From positions 248,001 to 312,000 of the forward strand of contig SFLH01000001.1 in assembly GCA_004554585.1 (NCBI GenBank): 64,000 bases of DNA. The letters are read 5' to 3'. The stretch's first letter is position 1, and the number at the start of each line of letters is the position of its first letter. The notes below the pieces were generated by a model. It was not told the origin of the DNA. It saw only the letters and a program-made list of their open reading frames with translations, and searched no databases. A program made the position numbers and the translations under genes. Positions 18,564 through 27,179 of the stretch are shown one piece after another. The stretch is from Clostridiales bacterium (GTDB lineage Bacteria; Bacillota; Clostridia; Oscillospirales; Oscillospiraceae).

Positions 18564-19175
18564 ATGGAACTACACGATTTTCTTGACCATCTGAACCAAG
18601 GCAAGACCGTGGTGGGGGGCTCCCCTGCCCACCAGTTCATGCACCAGGCCAGCCAGGAGGCCCTGCGCGTCACCGGCCAGCTGAACACCGGCTATCACAC
18701 CCCGGAGGAAATTCGGGACCTCTTCTCCCAGCTCATTGGCAAGCCCGTGGATGAGACTTTTGCCCTTTTCCCGCCCTTCAGCAGCGACTGCGGGAAGAAC
18801 ATCACCTTGGGCAAGCGCATTTTTATCAACGCCGGCTGCCGCTTTCAGGACCAGGGGGGCATCACCATCGGGGACGACGTACTCATCGGCCACAACGTGG
18901 TCCTGGCCACCCTGAACCACGACATCGCCCCCAGCCGCCGGGCCGCCATGCACCCGGCCCCCATCGTCATCGGGAATAAAGTCTGGATTGGCTCCAACGC
19001 CACCATCCTGGCCGGAGTGACCATTGGGGAAGGGGCCATCGTGGCTGCTGGGGCGGTAGTCACCCGGGATGTGCCGCCAGGGGTCATTGTGGGCGGGGTA
19101 CCCGCCAAAGTCCTGCGCCCCCTGACCCAGGAGGAGTTGGACGCGCCCCCCTGGACCACCGACGAAACCCCATGA
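18564..19175 (+). CDS. Sugar O-acetyltransferase (maltose/galactoside acetyltransferase family)
   Basis: Transfers acetyl from acetyl-CoA to a sugar hydroxyl. The 203-residue length is normal for the LacA/Maa family. An N-terminal helical cap is followed by left-handed beta-helix hexapeptide repeats (GKNITLGKRIFINAGCRF, ITIGDDVLIGHNVVL, IVIGNKVWIGSNATI) and the C-terminal IVGGVPAKVLRPL. The catalytic His is in TLNHD. The substrate is not known. It is followed in a four-base ATGA overlap by a small lipoprotein gene, so the two are coupled. Confidence 0.93.
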   Translation: MELHDFLDHLNQGKTVVGGSPAHQFMHQASQEALRVTGQLNTGYHTPEEIRDLFSQLIGKPVDETFALFPPFSSDCGKNITLGKRIFINAGCRFQDQGGITIGDDVLIGHNVVLATLNHDIAPSRRAAMHPAPIVIGNKVWIGSNATILAGVTIGEGAIVAAGAVVTRDVPPGVIVGGVPAKVLRPLTQEELDAPPWTTDETP

Positions 19176-19624
19176 GGAAACTGCTTCCCTGCCTGCTTGT
19201 TCTGCTTTTGCTGACCGCCTGCGGCAGCCAGCAGGCAGCCCAAAACCACACCACGGAGGTAACGACTATGCCCGCTCTTACCCTCACCGCCAACGGCCAG
19301 AGCTGGTCTGTCACCCTGACCAACAGCTCCGCCGCCCAGGCCCTGGTAGAACAACTCCCGCTGACCTTGGACATGGCAGAACTCAACGGAAACGAAAAAT
19401 ATGCTTCTCTTCCTGCCGCGCTGCCCGTCCAGGCCAGCTGTCCGGGACAGATCCAGGCGGGGGACGTGATGCTCTATGGGAAGGACTGCCTGGTCCTGTT
19501 CTATGAGAGTTTTTCCACCTCCTACTCCTATACGCCCCTGGGCCGTCTCGACGATCCCCAAGGGCTGGCTCAAGCCCTGGGGACTGGCAGCGTCACCGTG
19601 ACCTTGACGGCATCCACTTCCTGA
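19172..19624 (+). CDS. Cyclophilin-like-domain lipoprotein
   Basis: A 150-residue protein with a hydrophobic leader and lipobox LLLTAC, so it should be lipid-anchored outside the cell. The mature part, with LVEQLPLTLDMAELNGNEKYASL, the GDVMLYGKDCLVLFYESF block and LGRLDDPQGLAQALG, matches the bacterial 'cyclophilin-like fold' family (PF18050). Known members are not proven peptidyl-prolyl isomerases. It is translationally coupled to the acetyltransferase through ATGA and ends at a strong terminator. Confidence 0.88.
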   Translation: MRKLLPCLLVLLLLTACGSQQAAQNHTTEVTTMPALTLTANGQSWSVTLTNSSAAQALVEQLPLTLDMAELNGNEKYASLPAALPVQASCPGQIQAGDVMLYGKDCLVLFYESFSTSYSYTPLGRLDDPQGLAQALGTGSVTVTLTASTS

Positions 19625-19635
19625 ACCACAACGCA

Positions 19636-19679
19636 GCAGCCCGCGCCAGACAAACCCGGCGCGGGCTGCTTGTTCTTTT
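19636..19679 (+). terminator. Terminator after the lipoprotein gene
   Basis: GCAGCCCGCGCC, a 10-base loop and its complement, followed by TTGTTCTTTT. The convergent DUF1643 gene begins just beyond. Confidence 0.88.
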
Positions 19680-19688
19680 GCAGAAAGA

Positions 19689-20300
19689 TTACAGTGTGGA
19701 GAGATAACCCGTCACATCAAAGGGGCGGACCTTCTCATCCTTGCGCAGGTAGAGGGGGTGATGGGGGTGACCCTTCTTGGAGGTCTTCCCGGCGCACAGC
19801 CACTGGGCCCCATACTCCTCCCCGATGGCCACCATGTCCCGGACGCAGTCCCGGAGGTAGGGGCGCTTTTCGATGATGGTCCCCCAGGCCGCCCAGACGG
19901 CGGGGACAAAGCCCTCCCCCACCTGGTCCAAAACGTAGCGGAAGGCGGTCATGTTCTCCCGGTGGAGGGCCTGGTTGCACACTTGGTCCATGTCCTCCGG
20001 CCGGGTGGCCCGCTGGGCGTAGACGTTGAACATGAGGAAGCTGTCGTAGCCGTTGCCTGCCGCGATGCGCTCCACGGATTTCAGCGTGTTGTCCAGATCA
20101 CCCGGCGCGGCGGTGGAGGGGTTGATGCCGATGCAGATGAGGGGGTTCTTCCCCCGAGTGCCCAGCAGGTACCGGTAGTCGGCGTAGTGGTCGGGGACGT
20201 AGAGCCAGGTCTGCCGGTCAAAGTCATCCCGGGTGGGGACCAGGGCTTGGGCGAAGGTGAGGATCTGCAGCTGCTGGGTCTGGCAGGTGGGAATGTGCAT
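19689..20300 (-). CDS. DUF1643 domain protein
   Basis: A 203-residue protein of the DUF1643 family. Family blocks visible are ICIGINPSTAAPGDLDNTLK, FLMFNVYAQRATRP, WAAWGT and a C-terminal SKKGHPHHPLYL. Conserved Asn, Asp and His residues suggest an enzyme, possibly acting on nucleic acid or nucleotide-like substrates, but no activity is established. It is a single gene convergent with the acetyltransferase pair and divergent from the MATE operon. Confidence 0.9.
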   Translation of the reverse strand: MHIPTCQTQQLQILTFAQALVPTRDDFDRQTWLYVPDHYADYRYLLGTRGKNPLICIGINPSTAAPGDLDNTLKSVERIAAGNGYDSFLMFNVYAQRATRPEDMDQVCNQALHRENMTAFRYVLDQVGEGFVPAVWAAWGTIIEKRPYLRDCVRDMVAIGEEYGAQWLCAGKTSKKGHPHHPLYLRKDEKVRPFDVTGYLSTL

Positions 20301-20345
20301 AAAAAAACGCCCTCTTTCTCTCGGTGGGTTTTCCCCTCGGAATGG

Positions 20346-20374
20346 TTGCTTTTTCGCGGGGTTTCTTCTATTAT
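20346..20374 (+). promoter_or_regulatory. Promoter of the MATE-MFS-thiamine operon
   Basis: TTGCTT and TATTAT separated by exactly 17 bases. A GATAG...CTATC inverted repeat overlaps the start region. No TPP riboswitch is visible between here and the first gene, which is notable given the thiamine genes downstream. Confidence 0.7.
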
Positions 20375-20450
20375 GATAGTATCCATCCTATCACAAAACG
20401 CTCCCCCTGTCGAGATAGTGTTTCCCCGGGGGCAAAAGGAGGTTTTCCCC

Positions 20451-21830
20451 TTGGCCCACGCCAAGTCCAATCTGGATCTTACCCAAGGAGTCATCTGGAA
20501 ACAGCTGCTCCTTTTTCTTCTCCCCATTGCCGCCGGGACCCTCTTCCAGCAGCTCTACAGCACCGTCGACGCCGTTATCGTGGGCCAGTTCGTGGGTTCC
20601 AACGCCCTGGCCGCTGTGGGCGGCTCGGCGGCGGTAATTGTGCAGCTGGTGGTAGGTGTCTTCACCGGCCTGTCCTCCGGGGCCACGGTGGTCATCTCCC
20701 ACGGCTACGGAGCGGAAGACCGGGAAAAACTCACCCGGGCCGTCCATACCGCCATCGCCTTCAGTCTGCTGGCCGGGGCAGTGATCACGGTGGTGGGCAT
20801 CCTTCTCACCCCCGACGCCCTGCGCTGGACGAAAAATCCCCAGGAGATCATGGGGGAAGCCACCATCTATCTGCGCCTGTACTTCTTGGGCACCATTCCC
20901 ATGCTGCTGTTCAACATGGGCTCGGGCATCCTGCGGGCCGTGGGCGACTCCCGCAGTCCTCTGTACTACCTGATCATCTGCTGCGTGCTCAACATCCTCC
21001 TGGACCTGCTGCTGGTGGCCGTCTTCCCCTTGGGGGTGGCCGGGGCGGCCATCGCCACGGCCATCGCCAACCTGGTCAGTGCCCTGCTCATCCTGGGCCA
21101 GCTCATGCGGGCCAAAGAGGGCTATCAGCTCCGGCCCCGGCAGGTCCGCATCCACCGGGCCACCCTGGTGCACATTCTGGGCATCGGTGTGCCAGCGGCC
21201 ATCGAGAGCTCTATGTACGCCCTGTCCAACCTGCTCATCCAGGTGCCCATCAACGACCTGGGCACCAATGCCGTGGCCGCCTGGTCGGCCACCAGCAAAG
21301 TGGACGGGATCTATTGGTCCCTGATGGTTTCCTTCGGCGTGGCCATCATGGCCTTTGTGGGCCAGAACTTCGGGGCAGGCAAGTACGACCGAATGCGCCA
21401 GAGCGTGGGGGTCTGCCTGAAGATCGCCCTGGGCATGACCATTGTCCTGTCGGTCCTGCTGCTGCTATTCGCCCGCTACTGCTTCCGCATCTTCACCGAC
21501 GAGCCCCAGGTGATCCAGTACGCCAGTCAGATCGTCACCTACTTCGTCCCCTTCTACTTCATCTGGACGTTTATCGAGGTCCTGGCCAACGCCCTGCGGG
21601 GAGCGGGAGATGCCCTGGTACCCATGATCATCAGCGTGGGGGGTATCTGCGGTCTGCGCATCCTGTGGGTCCTCTTCGTGGTACCTCACTGGCATACCCT
21701 GCTGAGCATCTCCATTTGCTACCCCATCTCCTGGCTGCTCACCGCCACCGTGCTCATCGTCTATTACAAAAAGGGCCGCTGGATGCGCCGTGCCCCCGCC
21801 CAGGCCATCCCCCCGTCCCCTGAATCCTGA
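20451..21830 (+). CDS. MATE family efflux transporter (TTG start)
   Basis: A 459-residue, 12-span antiporter of the MATE (multidrug and toxin extrusion) family that exports drugs or metabolites using a Na+ or H+ gradient. It opens with TQGVIWKQLLLFLLPIAAGT then LFQQLYSTVDAVIVGQFVG, the classic MATE N-terminus; the second half repeats it with IGVPAAIESSMYALSNLLIQ. I place the start at a TTG because AAAGGAGG lies eight bases upstream. A much longer upstream frame runs antisense through the DUF1643 gene and is rejected. It leads a run of same-strand genes with short gaps. Confidence 0.93.
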   Translation: MAHAKSNLDLTQGVIWKQLLLFLLPIAAGTLFQQLYSTVDAVIVGQFVGSNALAAVGGSAAVIVQLVVGVFTGLSSGATVVISHGYGAEDREKLTRAVHTAIAFSLLAGAVITVVGILLTPDALRWTKNPQEIMGEATIYLRLYFLGTIPMLLFNMGSGILRAVGDSRSPLYYLIICCVLNILLDLLLVAVFPLGVAGAAIATAIANLVSALLILGQLMRAKEGYQLRPRQVRIHRATLVHILGIGVPAAIESSMYALSNLLIQVPINDLGTNAVAAWSATSKVDGIYWSLMVSFGVAIMAFVGQNFGAGKYDRMRQSVGVCLKIALGMTIVLSVLLLLFARYCFRIFTDEPQVIQYASQIVTYFVPFYFIWTFIEVLANALRGAGDALVPMIISVGGICGLRILWVLFVVPHWHTLLSISICYPISWLLTATVLIVYYKKGRWMRRAPAQAIPPSPES

Positions 21831-21859
21831 CCCCACTCCCCAGAAAGAGAGGTGGCGCC

Positions 21860-23083
21860 ATGTCCGCCCTGTCGAAACCGCATCCCACCCTGCGCTATAC
21901 CTTCCTCCAAGGCAGCTACTGGGCCTGCTACTGCTGCATTATGACCTTCTCCAGCGTCTATCTGCTGGCCCAAGGTTTTTCCAATGCTCAAATTGGCGTG
22001 CTCATCAGCATCTCCGGCATCCTGGCCACCCTTTTGCAGCCCCTGGTCTCCCGGGGGGCCGACCGGCTGAAAAAGCTGAGTCTACGGCAGTTCTGTGCCC
22101 TGCTCATCTCCCTGCAGTTGGTGGTGGGAGGGCTGCTGTTCCTGCTGCGCGGACAGCTGCTTCAGCAGGTTCTCTATGGCCTGCTCATCATCCTGGTCCA
22201 GCTTCTCATGCCTCTGTGTTCCGCCCTGGGCATGGCCTGCCTGAATGCCGGTTTTTCCCTGAATTTCGGCGTGGCACGCGGGGCCGGTTCTGTGGCCTTC
22301 GGTCTGGTTTCCGCCGGCTGCGGGCAACTGGTCCTGGTGCTGGGCGCGCGCTCTATCCCCCTGGCCATGACCGCCCTGCACCTGCTCTTTCTGCTGTCTG
22401 TGCTGGCCTTTCGTTTCCATGGCAACGGAACGTCTCCGGCAGACCCGACACCAGAGGTTTCCTCCCACAAACCCCATCTGGGCCAATACCGGCAGTTGTT
22501 TTGGGTCCTGGTGGGTTCCACCCTCCTCTTTATCAGCCACAATCTGCTCAACACCTTTGCCTTTCAGATCGTCCAGCCCCTGGGGGGCAACAGCGGCGCC
22601 ATGGGGACCACCCTCTTTCTCCAGTCCGTGATGGAGCTGCCGGTGATGTTCCTCTTCGGCTGGCTGCTCACCAAGTGCTCCAGCCGGTTCTGGCTGCGGC
22701 TGTCAGGCGTGGGGTTCTTCCTCCACGCCCTGGGCGCCTGGCTGGCCCCCAACATGGGGGTGATGTATGCCATTCAAATTTTTGAGATGCCAGGCTATGC
22801 TCTCTTCGCCCTGGCCTCGGTCTATTTCGTCAACGAGACCGCTCCGCCCGACCAGCGCGTCCAGGGCCAGGCGTGGTTCACCATGTGCGCCACGCTGGGC
22901 AGTGTGCTGGCCAGCTTTACCGGCGGTTTCCTCCTGGACCTGTGGGGGGCTGGCGCTCTGTTGGCCTTCTCCACCCTCACCGGCGGCATCGGCATGGTGC
23001 TGCTGTGGGTCCTGCTGGGCAAAGGCCGGTATGGCGACACGCCAGCAGACCAGAGTTCCCTGCAAAAGGAGGCCGTCGGATGA
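21860..23083 (+). CDS. MFS transporter
   Basis: A 407-residue, 12-span major facilitator protein. The first segment FLQGSYWACYCCIMTFSSVY, AQIGVLISISGILATLLQPL, and the loop SRGADRLKKLSLRQF with the conserved D-R motif resemble the LacY/nucleoside:H+ symporter branch (MFS_1_like). Its stop overlaps the start of the TenI-ThiE gene (ATGA), so it may import a thiamine precursor or thiazole moiety. That link is inferred from context only. Confidence 0.9.
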   Translation: MSALSKPHPTLRYTFLQGSYWACYCCIMTFSSVYLLAQGFSNAQIGVLISISGILATLLQPLVSRGADRLKKLSLRQFCALLISLQLVVGGLLFLLRGQLLQQVLYGLLIILVQLLMPLCSALGMACLNAGFSLNFGVARGAGSVAFGLVSAGCGQLVLVLGARSIPLAMTALHLLFLLSVLAFRFHGNGTSPADPTPEVSSHKPHLGQYRQLFWVLVGSTLLFISHNLLNTFAFQIVQPLGGNSGAMGTTLFLQSVMELPVMFLFGWLLTKCSSRFWLRLSGVGFFLHALGAWLAPNMGVMYAIQIFEMPGYALFALASVYFVNETAPPDQRVQGQAWFTMCATLGSVLASFTGGFLLDLWGAGALLAFSTLTGGIGMVLLWVLLGKGRYGDTPADQSSLQKEAVG

Positions 23084-24324
23084 GCTCCTTTCCCCTGCTC
23101 TGGGTCACAGAGCGCGCGCTTTGCCGGGAGCCCTTCCTGGACCGGGTAGCCGCAGTGGTTGCCGCCCAACCGGCTGGGATCCTTTTACGGGAAAAGGACC
23201 TCTCCGAGGAGGATTACCGGCTTCTGGCCCAGTCGGTCCAGCGCATCTGCCGCCGGTACGGCGTCCCCTTTCTGGCCCACACCCATCCCAAGGTTGCTCT
23301 GGAATTGCGGGCAGATGCCCTCCACCTGCCCCTGCCGGCACTCCGGGCACTGCCTGTGGAAGAACGGCGGGGGCTGCCCCGGCTGGGCGTCTCCTGCCAC
23401 TCTGTGGCGGAAGCGGTGGAGGCCTGGCAGTTGGGCGCGGATTACCTCACCGCCGGCCACGTCTTTGACACCTCTTGCAAGGCTGGCCTGCCCGGACGGG
23501 GGCTGGACTTTCTCGCCGACGTCTGCGCCGCGGTCCCCCTGCCGGTCTATGCCATTGGCGGGGTCCAGCCAGCAGCCGTCCCCGCCCTTCGCCGGGCAGG
23601 CGCGGCGGGGGGCTGCGTGCGCGCCCTCCTGACCACCTGTCCCTCCCCCGCCGACTATCTGCACCAATGGAAGGAGTGCTCTGCCATGAACCTCAGCCCC
23701 CAGCACCTTCGCCTTTACGCCGTCACCGACCGGGCCTGGACCAGCCGCCAAACCCTCCTGGAACAGCTGGAGGACGCCCTGGAAGGGGGTGTAACCCTGG
23801 TCCAGCTGCGGGAAAAGGATCTTCCCCAGGAGGATTTCCTGGCGGAAGCCCTGGCCGCCAAGGAACTGTGCCACCGCTACGGCGTCCCTCTGCTCATCAA
23901 CGATAACGTGGACCTGGCCCTCCAGTGCGGCGCCGACGGGGTCCATGTGGGCGCGGAGGACATGCCTGTGGCGGAAATCCGCCGGCTGGCCGGCCCCGGC
24001 TTCATCGTCGGCGCCACTGCCAAGACCGTGGCCCAGGCCCAGGCCGCCCAGGCCGCCGGGGCCGACTATCTGGGGGTCGGGGCTCTCTTCCCCTCCCCCA
24101 CCAAGCCCAACGCCGTGGGCATCACAAAGCGGGAGCTGGCGGACATCTGCGCCAGCGTCTCCATCCCTGTGGTGGCCATTGGGGGGATCACCCAGGAAAA
24201 TCTTCCCCAGCTGGCGGGCAGCGGGGCCGTGGGCGCCGCCGTGGTCTCCGCCATCTTTGGCGCCCAGGATGTCCGGGCCGCCGCCCAGGCCCTGGACCGC
24301 CTGACCCGAACCATCTTTCCCTGA
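23080..24324 (+). CDS. thiE: In-frame TenI-ThiE fusion: thiazole tautomerase-like plus thiamine-phosphate synthase
   Basis: One uninterrupted 414-residue frame carrying two homologous TIM barrels. Residues 1-202 resemble TenI: LREKDLSEEDY, GVSCHSVAEA with the His used by the tautomerase, and TAGHVFDTSCKAGLPGRGLD. Residues 203-414 are a full ThiE: QLREKDLPQEDF, LLINDNVDLALQCGADGVHV, GATAKTV and YLGVGALFPSPTK. ThiE joins HMP-pyrophosphate to thiazole phosphate. The start overlaps the MFS stop with AGGAGG seven bases upstream. An internal ATG at 23686 with AAGGAG before it could also yield ThiE alone. The gene pairs with thiD downstream. Confidence 0.9.
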   Translation: MSSFPLLWVTERALCREPFLDRVAAVVAAQPAGILLREKDLSEEDYRLLAQSVQRICRRYGVPFLAHTHPKVALELRADALHLPLPALRALPVEERRGLPRLGVSCHSVAEAVEAWQLGADYLTAGHVFDTSCKAGLPGRGLDFLADVCAAVPLPVYAIGGVQPAAVPALRRAGAAGGCVRALLTTCPSPADYLHQWKECSAMNLSPQHLRLYAVTDRAWTSRQTLLEQLEDALEGGVTLVQLREKDLPQEDFLAEALAAKELCHRYGVPLLINDNVDLALQCGADGVHVGAEDMPVAEIRRLAGPGFIVGATAKTVAQAQAAQAAGADYLGVGALFPSPTKPNAVGITKRELADICASVSIPVVAIGGITQENLPQLAGSGAVGAAVVSAIFGAQDVRAAAQALDRLTRTIFP

Positions 24325-24351
24325 CGTTCATTCCCACCAAAGGAGTCTGCT

Positions 24352-25158
24352 ATGAAAACCGCCTTATCCATCGCCGGCAGCGACAGCAGCGGCGGCGCCG
24401 GCATCCAGGCCGATCTGAAGGCCATGACCATGAACGGGGTCTATGCCATGACCGCCGTCACCGCCCTGACCGCCCAGAACACCACTGGGGTCACCGCCAT
24501 CTTGGAGGCCACCCCCCAGTTTCTCCGCCAGCAGCTGCAGGCCGTCTTTTCGGACATTCCCCCAGACAGTGTGAAGATCGGCATGGTCTCCTCCGCCGCT
24601 CTCATTGAGACCATCGCCCAGTGTCTGGGGGAATACCGCCCCCGCAACGTGGTGGTGGACCCGGTGATGGTGGCCACCAGCGGCGCCCGGCTGCTCAACG
24701 AGGATGCCGTGGCCACCTTGCGGGAGAAGCTCCTGCCCCTGGCCGACCTCATCACCCCCAACATCCCCGAGGCAGAGGTCCTCTCGGGCCAGACCATCTC
24801 TGATGAAGATGGGATGCTTCAGGCCGCCCGGATCATCGGGGAGACCTACCACTGCGCCGTGCTGTGCAAGGGCGGCCACCGGGTCAGCGACGCCAACGAC
24901 CTGCTCTACCAGAACGGCGCCTTCCGCTGGTTCCGGGGCCGGCGGATCGACAACCCCAACACCCACGGCACCGGCTGCACCCTCTCCAGCGCCATCGCCG
25001 CCAACCTGGCCAAGGGATTCCCCCTGGCCGACGCGGTCCAGCGGGCCAAGGACTACCTCTCCGGGGCCCTGGAGGACATGCTGGACCTGGGGCAGGGGGC
25101 CGGGCCCATGAACCACGCCTTCAACCTCACCGGGGAATTTGCCCGGGAGGCGGAGTGA
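24352..25158 (+). CDS. thiD: Hydroxymethylpyrimidine/phosphomethylpyrimidine kinase ThiD
   Basis: Phosphorylates HMP and HMP-phosphate to the pyrophosphate that ThiE uses. The 268-residue length is normal. Motifs are ALSIAGSDSSGGAGIQADLK at the N-terminus, VVDPVMVATSGARLL, LITPNIPEAEVL, and the catalytic NTHGTGCTLSSAIAA. AAAGGAG precedes the ATG. It follows the TenI-ThiE fusion by 27 bases. ThiC and ThiG are absent here, so the cluster looks like salvage rather than de novo synthesis. Confidence 0.96.
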   Translation: MKTALSIAGSDSSGGAGIQADLKAMTMNGVYAMTAVTALTAQNTTGVTAILEATPQFLRQQLQAVFSDIPPDSVKIGMVSSAALIETIAQCLGEYRPRNVVVDPVMVATSGARLLNEDAVATLREKLLPLADLITPNIPEAEVLSGQTISDEDGMLQAARIIGETYHCAVLCKGGHRVSDANDLLYQNGAFRWFRGRRIDNPNTHGTGCTLSSAIAANLAKGFPLADAVQRAKDYLSGALEDMLDLGQGAGPMNHAFNLTGEFAREAE

Positions 25159-25178
25159 AGCAGAAAGGAGGGCCTGCC

Positions 25179-25637
25179 ATGGAATTTCGCACCTTCTCGC
25201 CCCAGGAGCGCAGCCCCGAGCTCATCCGCCAGCTCACCGAACTCTGGGCCGCCTCCGTCCGGGCCACCCACGACTTTCTGGACCCCAAGGACCTGCCCCT
25301 CATCGCCGCCCAGGTGCCTCAGGCCCTGAGAGAGGTCCCCAGCCTCACCGCGGCCTGGGATGATCTGGCCGGGCCGGTGGGCTTTCTGGGGGTAGCCGGG
25401 CACACGCTGGAAATGTTTTTTCTGGCCCCGGACCAGATCGGGACCGGACTGGCAGACCGCCTGTTCCGCCATGCCATGGCCCAGCACTTCATCGCCCAGA
25501 TCACCGTCAACGAACAGAACCTTCGTGCCCTGAACTTCTACTTCCGCCGCAGTTATCGGGTCCACCACCGCACGGCCACCGACGGCATGGGCATGCCCTA
25601 TCCCATCCTCACCCTGACCCTCTCCTGCTATGGATGA
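25179..25637 (+). CDS. GNAT family N-acetyltransferase
   Basis: A 152-residue acetyltransferase resembling YjaB/PhnO-type GNATs. ELWAASVRATHDFLDPKDLP at the N-terminus and VGFLGVAGHTLEMFFLAPDQ followed by GTGLADRLFRHAM (acetyl-CoA loop) are visible, then VNEQNLRALNFYFRRSYRVH. The usual R/Q-x-x-G-x-G/A motif is degenerate. The ATG follows AAAGGAGGG. It is 20 bases after thiD, so it is probably co-transcribed. The substrate is unknown. Confidence 0.88.
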   Translation: MEFRTFSPQERSPELIRQLTELWAASVRATHDFLDPKDLPLIAAQVPQALREVPSLTAAWDDLAGPVGFLGVAGHTLEMFFLAPDQIGTGLADRLFRHAMAQHFIAQITVNEQNLRALNFYFRRSYRVHHRTATDGMGMPYPILTLTLSCYG

Positions 25638-25707
25638 GGGCACCGATCTGGGGGGCCTCAGAGGCAGCACACCACGCACTGGAAAACAACGAAGGGAGAC
25701 AGCACCG

Positions 25708-26472
25708 ATGGAACGAATTCGCTCTCTCACCCTCTATCAAAAGGCCATCCTGCTTTGGGTGCTGGCCATGGTTGTGGTGTTTTCCATCCTCTATCCCATG
25801 ACCATCGCCCGGGAGGGCTTTCTCTACCGGGACGCCATCCTTGTCCCCACCCAGGAAAAGGACGCGGTGGTGTACGCCGGCGAACTCCAGGGGGAGGTAG
25901 CCAAGTTTACCGTGTATGCCGATAAGACGGTGCTCTTCCAATACGGCGATCGGACCTACGGCCCCTATACCGCCGCAGAGGACCCCACCGCCATCCCAAA
26001 GGGCCATGAGATGGCAGGCCAGATAACTGGGATCGAACTTCGCCAAGGAGAGGAAATCCTCTTTCGCGGGGGGATAGCCTGCCATGGAACCACCCGTTTT
26101 CTCTATGCCGAGGACGGCAGTTTGGAGAACGTCTACGGCTTAGAAGCCACCAGCAATGGGCTCGTGCTGGACATCGACGGTCCCCAAGCGGATTTCCCAG
26201 CCCCCTCTGCCGACACCATCCTCACGTTGATGTCCGGTCCGGAACTGACCCATCGGGGGGAGGGGTTCGCCTGGCTTGGCGGGATGTTGTTTTGCCTGAC
26301 CACCGTCCTTTCCCTTCTCTTTGCCGACGAGCTGTTCCGTTTGCATTTGTCCTTCCGCATCCGCAATTCGGAGCAGGCTGAGCCCTCTGAGTGGGAAATT
26401 GCCAGCCGGTACATCTGCTGGACGGTGCTGTCCATCGCTGCCATGGCGCTGTTTGTCCTGGGTCTGCGATGA
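25708..26472 (+). CDS. Uncharacterised membrane protein with extracytoplasmic domain
   Basis: A 254-residue protein I do not recognise. One membrane segment lies near the N-terminus (KAILLWVLAMVVVFSILYPM), then about 150 residues of mixed beta structure including FTVYADKTVLFQYGDRTYGP. Two more membrane segments follow, at GEGFAWLGGMLFCLTTVLSL and near the C-terminus. A charged cytoplasmic loop (RLHLSFRIRNSEQAEPSEWE) lies between the last two. GAAGGGAG precedes the ATG. It is the last gene of the rightward run and ends before a bidirectional terminator. Confidence 0.75.
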   Translation: MERIRSLTLYQKAILLWVLAMVVVFSILYPMTIAREGFLYRDAILVPTQEKDAVVYAGELQGEVAKFTVYADKTVLFQYGDRTYGPYTAAEDPTAIPKGHEMAGQITGIELRQGEEILFRGGIACHGTTRFLYAEDGSLENVYGLEATSNGLVLDIDGPQADFPAPSADTILTLMSGPELTHRGEGFAWLGGMLFCLTTVLSLLFADELFRLHLSFRIRNSEQAEPSEWEIASRYICWTVLSIAAMALFVLGLR

Positions 26473-26537
26473 TTCCCCTGCCCAGGCCGTTTTTGGGTAA
26501 GCCCCCCACACGCGCTTGCAAAGAACACTGAAATGAC

Positions 26538-26583
26538 AACACAGGCGGCAGATTGCCCGTTTCGGGCGCCTGCCGCCTGTGTT
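26538..26583. terminator. Bidirectional terminator between convergent genes
   Basis: AACACAGGCGGCAG pairs with its complement across a loop that itself contains a GCCCG/CGGGC stem. It separates the rightward membrane protein gene from the leftward GNAT gene. T-rich sequence follows on the right. Confidence 0.8.
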
Positions 26584-26662
26584 TCCAGTGCCGCCCGTCT
26601 CCCGGGCGGTTTTTGTTTTTCCCTTGGCATTTTGTTTTTCTGGGGTGTTGTTTCCCCGTTTC

Positions 26663-27178
26663 CTACGGGCGGAGGATGGCGTACAGCCTGGTATCCAGGA
26701 CCTCCCCCTCCTTCACCGCGCTGCGGCGGAGGGTGCCCTCCAGCTGAAAGCCCGCCTTCTCCAGCACCCGGCAGGAGGCCAGGTTCCGGGCCAGGGGTTG
26801 GGCGTAGATCCGCAGCAAATCTGTGCGGGCAAAGAGCTCCTCCGCCGCCTGTTTCACCGCCCAGGCAGCGATGCCGCGTCCCCAATGGGACCGGCCCAAC
26901 AGGTACCCCAGCTCTCCACTGTACCGGTGGACGTTCTCCTGCCGGGTGACCGACAGGCTGCCCACCACCTCCTCTGCCTGGGTGATGGCATAGGCAAAGA
27001 TCTTGTCCGGGTCCGCCACCAGCAGTTGCTCCAAAAAGTCCCGGGCGTGGGCGGGCGTGTAGGGATAGGGCAGGCCGTCTCGAAGGTTCCGCTGGACTTG
27101 GGCATCGTTCAGCAGGGCCGCCAGGGCAGGGGCATCGCTCATGCGCCAAGAGCGCAGGGCCAGATCCATCGCATCCAT
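26663..27178 (-). CDS. GNAT family acetyltransferase (RimJ/RimL-like)
   Basis: A 171-residue GNAT of the ribosomal-protein acetyltransferase-like branch (Acetyltransf_3). It shows SDAPALAALLNDAQVQRNLR, YAITQAEEVVGSLSV, ELGYLLGRSHWGRGIAAWAV (acetyl-CoA binding RSHWGRG) and a C-terminal CRVLEKAGFQLEGTLRRSAV. The ATG has GGAGG within the end of recQ, and its first bases overlap the region of the recQ stop, so the pair is coupled. The true substrate may be a protein N-terminus or a small molecule. Confidence 0.92.
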   Translation of the reverse strand: MDAMDLALRSWRMSDAPALAALLNDAQVQRNLRDGLPYPYTPAHARDFLEQLLVADPDKIFAYAITQAEEVVGSLSVTRQENVHRYSGELGYLLGRSHWGRGIAAWAVKQAAEELFARTDLLRIYAQPLARNLASCRVLEKAGFQLEGTLRRSAVKEGEVLDTRLYAILRP

Positions 27179-27179
27179 A

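Noticed and set aside
19758..20450. N-terminal extension of the MATE gene frame
   Set aside because: It runs antisense through the DUF1643 gene and across a good promoter; a TTG with AAAGGAGG marks the real start.
20300..20450. TPP riboswitch upstream of the thiamine operon
   Set aside because: I looked for the conserved CUGAGA and GAAC/UGAUCUGG-type blocks and found none.
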